A stretch of DNA of 64,000 nt from Rhizoclosmatium globosum. Its lineage: Eukaryota; Chytridiomycota; Chytridiomycetes; Chytridiales; Chytriomycetaceae. Below, in pieces: positions 56,844 through 64,000 of the stretch. Location: the NCBI GenBank assembly GCA_002104985.1, contig MCGO01000143.1:34266-98265 (forward strand), given 5' to 3'. The position numbers were made by a program, and so were the translations under genes. The notes beneath the pieces were generated by a model. That model was given only the letters and a program-made list of their open reading frames with translations. It made no database searches and was not told where the DNA came from. Every line of letters starts with the position of its first letter. Positions within the stretch are counted from its first letter, which is position 1.

Positions 56844-58113
56844 TCAAAGGCCGTGTCTATTGAAGTATCTAGTAAATATCGTCGTACTCTTGAAGCTTAT
56901 TGTAGAGTTTTTCGTTGTATAATACAATTGAGCGTAAATATCTTCAACTGTGTCGTTTGTGATGTTCAGACCAAATTGATATTTCACTCTGTAATCTATA
57001 ATTTCTGGGTGAACCAAATAATGCGATGAGTCATCCGTTCTTCGATGGGGCTATGGAAATATTAAGACGACTCCTCATGATTTTGTAGATACTCACTTGT
57101 AAAGCCCACGCATATTGGAAAAACTGATAATTATTCTTGCAAAAGTGAACCACGACACTCTCATTTGAGATTCGCTTTTGAAAGTAAGGGCCATCAGGCA
57201 AATTGTGAAACTCATTCTCAATCTTGACTAGTTTGATTTCTAAGTTCATATCCCAAAACCATGTTCCTAACACCATGTCTTCTACACCGTCCTTATTTTC
57301 CGCCGGAAACGGACTTTCATTGATCCACTCGACAATATCTGGTGTGACTAAGCTTAGCATTCCAGTCATATGCTGTCCTCGGACGTTTGGGTAGCTTAAA
57401 CGACCAATATAGCTACTTTCATGATCAGGGATTCCTTTCAACATTGATGACAATCGTCCAACGTGAATAACGCCATCATCATCGCCCTTCCCTATGAACT
57501 TATAACGTGAACACCATTCTCCATCTTCAACTTCATAATAGAGTTCGCTTCGAGCATATCGAAACCAATCCAATATCTTTCCATCATCACGATCTTCATA
57601 TCGTTCTGTTACGACTGTATCACTGGGATACATTTGCTGCTCCAATGAAATCTGGTACGCAATGTCTGGTGAGAAACCTTTACCAAAAAAATATTTGAAG
57701 TGGATTTGGTCATTCGCTACGAGAAGCTTATTTTGCTGATTATATTGAAATCGCAAATATGTCCTTCGTGCGGTGTTTTCGTATTCAGGTATGGTGAATA
57801 TGGCGATCATGGCCAGATGAGGTGGTGGAGGACATAATGGGCTCAAATTCAGTCGAAGTTTAGTTCGTGGAGGAAATGTTTGATTCGCATTATTAGGAGG
57901 TATCCAGTCGGACATTTCCGTGAGCTTGAGGAGCGTACCCTTTTCTGGTTGTCGTTTTGATTTTGAGTAGTCCATGAAATCATTGTTGACGTTGATTGCT
58001 GATGAATGCCGCCAGTGGATCCAATAACATGTCGAGATATATGTGATTATGCATAGAATTAGCCCTATTGTATAGAGCTTTAAAACTCGAGTTCGTCGTG
58101 GTGTTTTATTCAT
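56844..58113 (-). CDS. GT31-like (galactosyltransferase-type) glycosyltransferase, 407 aa
   Basis: Exons 57097-58113 and 56844-57050 (intron 46 nt, phase 0) give 407 aa. Residues 8-30 are a signal-anchor helix (VLKLYTIGLILCIITYIST), so it is a type II Golgi protein. The catalytic part has a first motif with ARRTYLRFQY, a middle block with DWFRYARSELYY, and a DDD metal site in KFIGKGDDDGVIHVGRL, followed by YIGRLSYPNVRG and GVEDMVLGTWFWD, an ED-containing motif typical of beta-1,3-transferases. The donor is probably a UDP-sugar; the acceptor is unknown. The last exon is less certain, because neighbouring frames there also look coding. It belongs with the window's other glycosyltransferases as part of surface glycosylation. 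Confidence 0.75.
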
Positions 58114-58318
58114 TTTCTAAAAATTGTCAGAAGTCTGAAGGAAGGGAAACCCACAGAAAACAACAAATAACAAAGTAAGTTAAGTAGAAATGTTCTTTTA
58201 CTCACTTATAAAAGGTCAATGACCTCCCGCAAAACTCAAACACATAAGAACAAACGATATAGAAAAAAAATGACAAGAATGAAAAAAGAAACACGGACTT
58301 CTCAACCCGATCATCGGA

Positions 58319-61300
58319 TTAGTGATGTAGTTGGCCAGCCCATTCGGCAGTAAAGTCAAACTCTTTAAATTCAGCCTGGTGGACAGCACTCAGGACTGTG
58401 TTAACAGGTGTCAAGATCGGTTTCTCTTTAGTGAACTCAGCGTCAAAGTTGGATACATCCCTCTCGGATTTCTTGTTTAAGAACGACGATGTCAGACCAA
58501 TTAACAACAAACATATGTACTCACAATCACAGGTTTCCATGGAGGAGCAACTTTCTTCTCCATAAACAAGTCCCAGTCAACTCCAGCAAAGTATGGATGA
58601 CGTTTGACTTCTTCAGCGTCCAATTTACCTCCTCCAAGACGACTTCTTGGATCCTTCTTCAGTAGCTATACACAGAAATCAAGTCAGTATAAACGTCCAG
58701 CTTACGGAATGAGTTGACTCACTCCTTGAATCAGACCAAGGGTCTCTTTCGGCATGTTGCTAGGGTATTCAATCGCATCGGACACAATCGCCTCAAGGAT
58801 ATCACTTTCATCATCTCCATGGAAGGGGTACTGTTTCAGAATATTGTTAGTGATGAAACTTGGAATCTTCAAACACTTAACTCTTCCAACAAGCATAACA
58901 TAGATAAGGACACCGAAACTCCACCAATCAACAGCACGACTGTATTTGCTCTGGTTCAAGATTTCAGGAGCCATGTAGTCAGGTGTACCACAGTAGGTCT
59001 AAAGCAGTGTTTAGATAGGACAAGTTAATTAATTGAGACAACTCACTCTTGTAAGCTGTCCATATGGCATATTTTCCTTACAGATACCGTAATCAATAAC
59101 CTTAATGTGACCATCTGGACACATGACGATGTTATCAAGCTTCAAGTCACTGAAACAAGGAAATCAGCACAACACCCATCGAAGAGATAAACCACAAACC
59201 GGTAAATAATGTTGTTTTTGTGGAAGAAGTCAAGCGCCAACAAGACTTCACATGCGTAAAACTTGGCTCTGACTTGACTGAAACGTTTCTTTTCTTGAAT
59301 GTGACACATCAAGTCACCTCCAGATATGTATTCCATAACAAAGTACAAGCGAGTGTCGGATTGGAAGCAGGAGTGCAGGTTGACAAGGAAAGGGTGTTGT
59401 GATTGAGTTGCCTTTTGGAAGATTCGCTTTTCCAACATAGCACTCGCCACATCGTCGCTTTGGATAATGAATTCTTTCTTAAGCGCTTTCATGGCGTAGA
59501 GCTGTTTGGTGGACTTTTCTTCAATCAACATAACCTATCACAAGAGTATTAGATCTAGTGAAGACAAATTGGATGTCCAACCTTTCCGAAAGCACCTCTA
59601 CCCAACACAGCCAAGAAGTCAAAGTCTTCCAGCTTGACATTTCTGGAAGCAAATCCAACTTGCTGCTGTTGTTGTCGTCGCTGCTCCTCGAGCTCGGCCT
59701 GTCGTCTCCTCTCCTCCAACAACCGTCTCTGCTGCAACTCAAACTGCTTCCTACGTTCATCATCTTCAGCTTGTCTTCGTCTTCTTTCTTCTTCAGCGGC
59801 ACGCTGTTGTTGAGCATCTTGTTGTTCTCTTTGTTGCTGCAAATGTAACAACTCCAATTGCTTTGCGTTTTCCAGCAACTTGTCACGAAGATAGGTCTCG
59901 CCCTCAGGTTCTTTGTCTAAACCATATCGTAAGCATACTACAACGTCCGTAAAAAGGCAAAGACAAACCTCTAAACAAGTCCGCAGCGTTGACAGTCGTC
60001 GCCAAAGCAGACGCAACAGCAGCATCATGCTCTCGTCGAACCTTCTCAGCCTTCTCCGCTTCCTCCATTCCTTAGCATGCTTCTTCCTCTCCGCATCTTC
60101 AAACGCAGCAACAAGTTGAATAGCCATCTCAGGCTTCAACTGACAGAAATTCGGAACCATCGGTTTACAACTTGTATGTGCGCATTTCCCACACTCTGCA
60201 CACTTTTCAATCCTCGCTCCAGGACCCATCATACTTCCACAGTGAGCGCACCACGACGACAACAAAATGGTCTTCGGTTGGAATCTGTGCGGGATTCGGT
60301 AACTCAAGAGCTGACCCGTGTTCAGGTCCTGATCCGGTTTCGCGTTTCGGATTTCTTGGGGAGTGATACATTTCGTGATTACGTTGGGGTAACATTTCGC
60401 GTGGCAGGTGTATAGACATCCTTGGCATTGGTACCATTGCGTGCCGGAGCCGGAGAATTCGTTACAGACGGCATTGGTAGAGGAGGGATTGGATTGCGTA
60501 GAATTTGTGGCCGTTTCGGGGGAAGGCCTTTTGGACGGCTTCTCGACGGAAGACTTGGTCGCGGGCGGTTTTTGTTTTGACCATTCCAACTGTATGTTTG
60601 TGGTTTAGAATTTTGAGGGGGAAGGTGCACGATTAAAATGACAGACTCACCGAAACTAACACGAATCAAAATCTGTCCAGCGTGTTCCAAATCTAACCAA
60701 GTGTCTTCTACGTCATTCACATTTGAGGGAACGCCATTTGGGTACCGTGCCCGCAAGTCATCCTCCAAATCACCCAGCTTGAACCAAACAAGACCCAGAA
60801 GCATCCCGCCTGGATGACTATACACACAAATCTCAACCTCCTGCGCCGATCTACTTGCGTATCAAGAGTCTCATCCCACCGTGTAGAAGACCGACGAGAA
60901 GTATACTTCAAGTTCCATCCACAGACACAGTCGCAATAATTTCGTTCTGCGCCGCCGTCCGTCCAACGAGATTCGAAGCCCGATAAGTTTCAACTTTAAC
61001 CGACCAGAACACTTCCGTCTGATATCTACAAATCAAACCCAATTAATCACACAGACACCACTCAAAAAACCAAAAACAAAACTCACCAATCAACGTATCC
61101 TCTTCCTCCTCTCCAACAGGCGCAACATACAAGGCACTGTACCGATGCTTCGCCTTCTCCAACACCCCAATCTTTGCATTACTTTCTGCCATTTTATCAC
61201 GCAACTCGACGGCAACGCGTTGGTCGACGGACGCGGCGGAGTTGAGGTTCATCATGGCGTGTAGGAGGTTCTCGGTACCAGTTTTGACTTTCTGTTCTGT

Positions 61301-62468
61301 GTCGAGTTTGTGCAGGATTTCTTGGAGACGGTGTTTTACTTTGTCGCCTGTGATTGCAGTACCGTATTTCATCAAGTCTAAAAAAAAGGAGGGGTTTTAG
61401 TTCAGTTGGGGTGTTGCTTGACTTCTTTTGTAAAGGGGGTGCGTGTGGGGTTGAGTTATGGAAGTGGTGTTTCAGGTTATAACCAAGCATCCGATAACAT
61501 TTGAAACCATCATCCCCAAAAAATCAACTCAAACTCACCAAATGTGGTGGATACTTGGTTTCCAGTTTGAGGCGCTTGTGGTTGAGGTGTGATGGCACCA
61601 CCATTGTTGTAAGAACCATTAAGATCAGGCATTGACCGCTCCGGTGCCAAATTGGGGCTACTTCCATCCTTCTTTCCGAATTTGAACAAGTTGGCAATAG
61701 AAGGTGTTGGGCTTCGTGAAGCGACAGAAGAAGCTTCCTGTTGAAGGTTAACTGTGGATCCGGAGGCAGTACGAGGTTGAGGTGGGAATGCAGAATTGAG
61801 AGCGGCCTGTTGGCCAAGAGTAGGCGTTCCATTTGAACCACTCGCTTTCGGAGGACTGTCGAATTAAATCAATTTAAATGAATGAGTAACGATGGCATCA
61901 CATCATCAACAACTAACAAAATAGGATACCGTGGAGACATTGACTGTCCAACAGCATCACGCAGGAGTCCTTCCAGGTATTCAAGACGGCGCTTTGATTC
62001 AACCATGTTCGCTTCACAGGCTTCACGGGCTTGCGGATCGGCCAACTGGCGATACATTGCCGACGCGCCCGTGAGCACCTTTCGCTCCACTTCGATTTTA
62101 GCGGAAATGTCTGCGATTTGGGCATCGAGGCCTCCGCCGCTTTTGAGAGACTTTTGTTGTTGATTTTTGAAGATTGAGTGGGTTTTGGTGGTGGTTGGGA
62201 TAGTATTGTATACAGAGAGGGAGTAGGTGAGTAGAAGGTGGGTGGAGGGAGGGAATAGTGTGGTTAGTGATGGTGGTGATGAAGTTGGACAAGGTATTGA
62301 ATGGAGACACTGAGTGCGATCAATCATTAGGCCACTTCTCTCATCTCTTCCTTTCGTATCTTCAGTCCATCCTGACCGATCTCTTAATTGGCCACTGGAT
62401 CGTGCTGCTGCGTTTGAGTGGAGAGACGGCAGAGTGTTTGATGACGCGGTAGCATTGGATCCTACCAT
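58319..62468 (-). CDS. Protein kinase C (fungal PKC1 / PKN-like), frame broken by a few indels
   Basis: Domain order is HR1 ([17 protein letters not shown]), Ser/Pro linker, second HR1 ([16 protein letters not shown]), C2 ([32 protein letters not shown]), two C1 zinc fingers ([30 protein letters not shown]), a Gln/Arg-rich coiled coil, and an AGC kinase domain with [28 protein letters not shown] and PDYMAPE. The C-terminal hydrophobic motif is FKEFDF, with Asp in the phosphosite as in PKN. Good exons are 61930-62468, 61540-61855, 61087-61377, 59969-about 60590, 59582-59916, 59200-59534, 59047-59149, 58882-58998, 58723-58830, 58525-58665 and 58319-58471. Frame breaks occur near 60067-60072, 60846-60851, 60908-60913 and about 61020. 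In fungi PKC1 drives the cell-wall integrity pathway downstream of Rho1, which binds HR1. Confidence 0.9.
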
Positions 62469-62792
62469 TGTGATGGTGTTTTTCCCCAAATCCAAATAAT
62501 AAATACCCAATAATGACCAGAATACAATCACCCTCAGTGTATTTATTCATATACAAAATACTCTCTTCACTTGTTCTTGTTTTACTGACATATCCTACCT
62601 TTCCTTCTATGATACAAAAGACGGCTGCAGTAAGCGAAATCAGGCAAGATTACAGAATCGATACTTAATAAATGAGAAGGATGAAACGTGAAGCGTGAAG
62701 GAGAAAGAGTGATTTGTGTCTTTAGGGGAAGGGCAGAGATAGGATTTTTCCCATCCTTCTTCCCTCCACCTTTCTTTGAAAGCAGTCCCCAA
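62469..62792. promoter_or_regulatory. Divergent intergenic region (PKC / membrane glycosyltransferase)
   Basis: This 324-bp region separates divergent genes. It is AT-rich near 62500-62560 and GA-rich on the plus strand around 62680-62740. No specific element is recognised. Confidence 0.4.
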
Positions 62793-64000
62793 ATGAGTTC
62801 CACCAAGCCATCGAGTGCCTGGGTCGACTCTGCCAGCGAGTCTTCAACAGGCCACGTTGGATCGCTTCCCCAACCAACCCACTTGCGCCAAGCTGGATCC
62901 ACGCCAACCAAGGCAACCCAAACAACTCATTCGCAGACTTTGCATCACCACCCACACCGCAAAGGAAGCCTACCGAGTTGCTACCAATTCAGTCACTGCG
63001 AACCCTACCGCAAAGGTCTTTGTCTCAAGTCCGCTCAAGGGCGGCGATGATAGCGATGTTGTCGTTGTCCCAATCTCTGCTACCGCCGCCACGAATGCCG
63101 GCATCAACACTGCCACGGGCCTAGCACAGAAACCTACATGTCTTATGCTTTCCAGAAGACTGCCGGTGAGTGCCAGTGCTCTTCGGTTGGGCGGGATGCT
63201 TTCCACTTCACCCCCCCTTATATTGACCTAATTGCTAAAAACCAACCTGCCTCTTTCCCCCGCCCTCTCCCCATTTCGTAACAGGTGAAACTGAGGAACG
63301 CACAAACATGGAAACACTAAAGCCGTCATGGCCCTCCTCTCGGAAATGTGGATCATCAACCTCATCTTTTTGATGGGAGCAATCTACATGATGACCTTCT
63401 ACCTTGGAAAACTGCAGAGTTACGATGACTATGAACTCTGGAACGTTGCTTGTTACTGGAAGATTGGTGAGTTTTGTTTGTCCATGTTGTATCAATTGGG
63501 TCAGAAATCGATTTGATTGAATGGGCGTGCGAGTGATTTCGGATCTTGGCAACATGAAACAAGCATGTGATCACTGCAGACCACTGATTGAATCAATATA
63601 TTCGATATCGTATGGATGTTATAGGCGCTGTAGAAGCAGTAGGGGAGACTGTGTCTGGCTTCAGTTGCCGCTCTGGGTGTCTGTGACTGGCTCTATCCCC
63701 CAAAATCAATCCATCGATTGTCAAAAGTAACGTTTCTCTAACCCATCAACCTCTTTAAACAGGATGGCTGCTTCCCCTTCCATACACCATGATTTGTCTC
63801 TTTGGTCTCATTCTCCCATACCGAACCCCAAAATTCCTCGACTATGCCCGTGAAGGAATCAAAAAGCGTCGTCTGGACAACTTGTACATTGTCACTGTCA
63901 CGAAAGGTGATAACCGTGAGGTAAATATAACGTAGTTTATCTTCTCGTAGTTTGTGAAAGTGTGGCTGACGAATCAAACTTTCCCCAACCCACAACCCAT
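62793..64000 (+). CDS. Membrane glycosyltransferase, probably GT2 type (5' part)
   Basis: The gene runs off the right edge. Recognisable coding blocks are an N-terminal Ser/Thr-rich part (from ATG 62793), then 63285-63467 with MALLSEMWIINLIFLMGAIY and YWKIG, then 63763-63920 with WLLPLPYTMICLFGLILPYR, FLDYAREGIKKRR and LDNLYIVTVTKGDNRE, where the last intron (GTAAAT) begins. The two membrane helices followed by an IVTVTKG strand resemble the entry into the catalytic domain of GT2 transferases related to beta-mannosyl/glucosyl enzymes. The catalytic DxD is beyond the window. Frame changes in 62800-63180 and at about 63316-63320 need small indels or unseen introns. The assignment is tentative. 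Confidence 0.45.

Noticed and set aside
1..64000. tRNA or 5S rRNA genes, CRISPR arrays, transposons with terminal repeats
   Set aside because: No cloverleaf with T-loop consensus, no regularly spaced repeats with unique spacers, and no transposase, reverse transcriptase or integrase motif was found on either strand by eye.

Overview
The window is eukaryotic nuclear DNA, most likely from a zoosporic fungus of the Chytridiomycota. Genes are intron-rich, and most introns are 45-75 nt GT..AG introns. Fungal-type genes are present (a Gti1/Pac2 WOPR regulator, a fungal-type protein kinase C, an ATG1/ULK C-terminus, CFEM-like surface modules). So are genes kept only by organisms with motile cilia (CFAP300 and an XRRA1-like LRR protein). 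Reading frames were joined by hand at splice sites. Where exon lengths summed to whole codons I treat the model as firm.

Layout. 1-440: C-terminal end of an ATG1/ULK-type kinase (+). 762-8480 (-): two acylation-motif (MGCGxSKNT) repeat proteins, one carrying a nucleoside diphosphate kinase domain, flanking a tandem pair of zinc alcohol dehydrogenases. 8959-10623 (+): ribosomal protein uL30/RPL7 with a C/D-box snoRNA in its second intron. 11084-13245 (+): an orphan helical protein. 13430-21273 (-): a tightly packed block of XRRA1-like LRR protein, orphan multi-pass protein 1, CFAP300 and orphan multi-pass protein 2. 21449-24148 (-): a 2OG-Fe(II) dioxygenase-like protein with a long unknown C-terminal region. 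24262-29377 (-): a full-length MRP/ABCC transporter. 29675-31785 (+): a putative GT8-GT34 double glycosyltransferase. 31909-40289: single-pass receptor-like proteins, a relic of one of their cytoplasmic domains, an F-box/LRR protein and two Cys/His-finger proteins. 40367-42363 (-): two REEP/Yop1-type ER-shaping proteins. 42487-46081 (-): two AhpD-like proteins, the second frameshifted. 46217-53530: two head-to-head half-size ABCA transporters, the right one broken by many one-base indels. 53806-54860 (+): Gti1/Pac2 regulator. 55093-56273 (-): Cys-rich, apparently GPI-anchored surface protein. 56402-58113 (-): a GT31-like glycosyltransferase and an unassigned ORF. 58319-62468 (-): protein kinase C. 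62793-64000 (+): start of a membrane glycosyltransferase.

Recurring themes are local duplication (ADH, AhpD, REEP, orphan multi-pass, acylated-repeat and receptor-like pairs), membrane and surface biology (transporters, glycosyltransferases, receptors, GPI protein) and ciliary function. Single-base indels, several of them in short homopolymers, break otherwise conserved genes in the right half of the window. That looks more like consensus error in a long-read assembly than gene death, although I cannot exclude pseudogenes.
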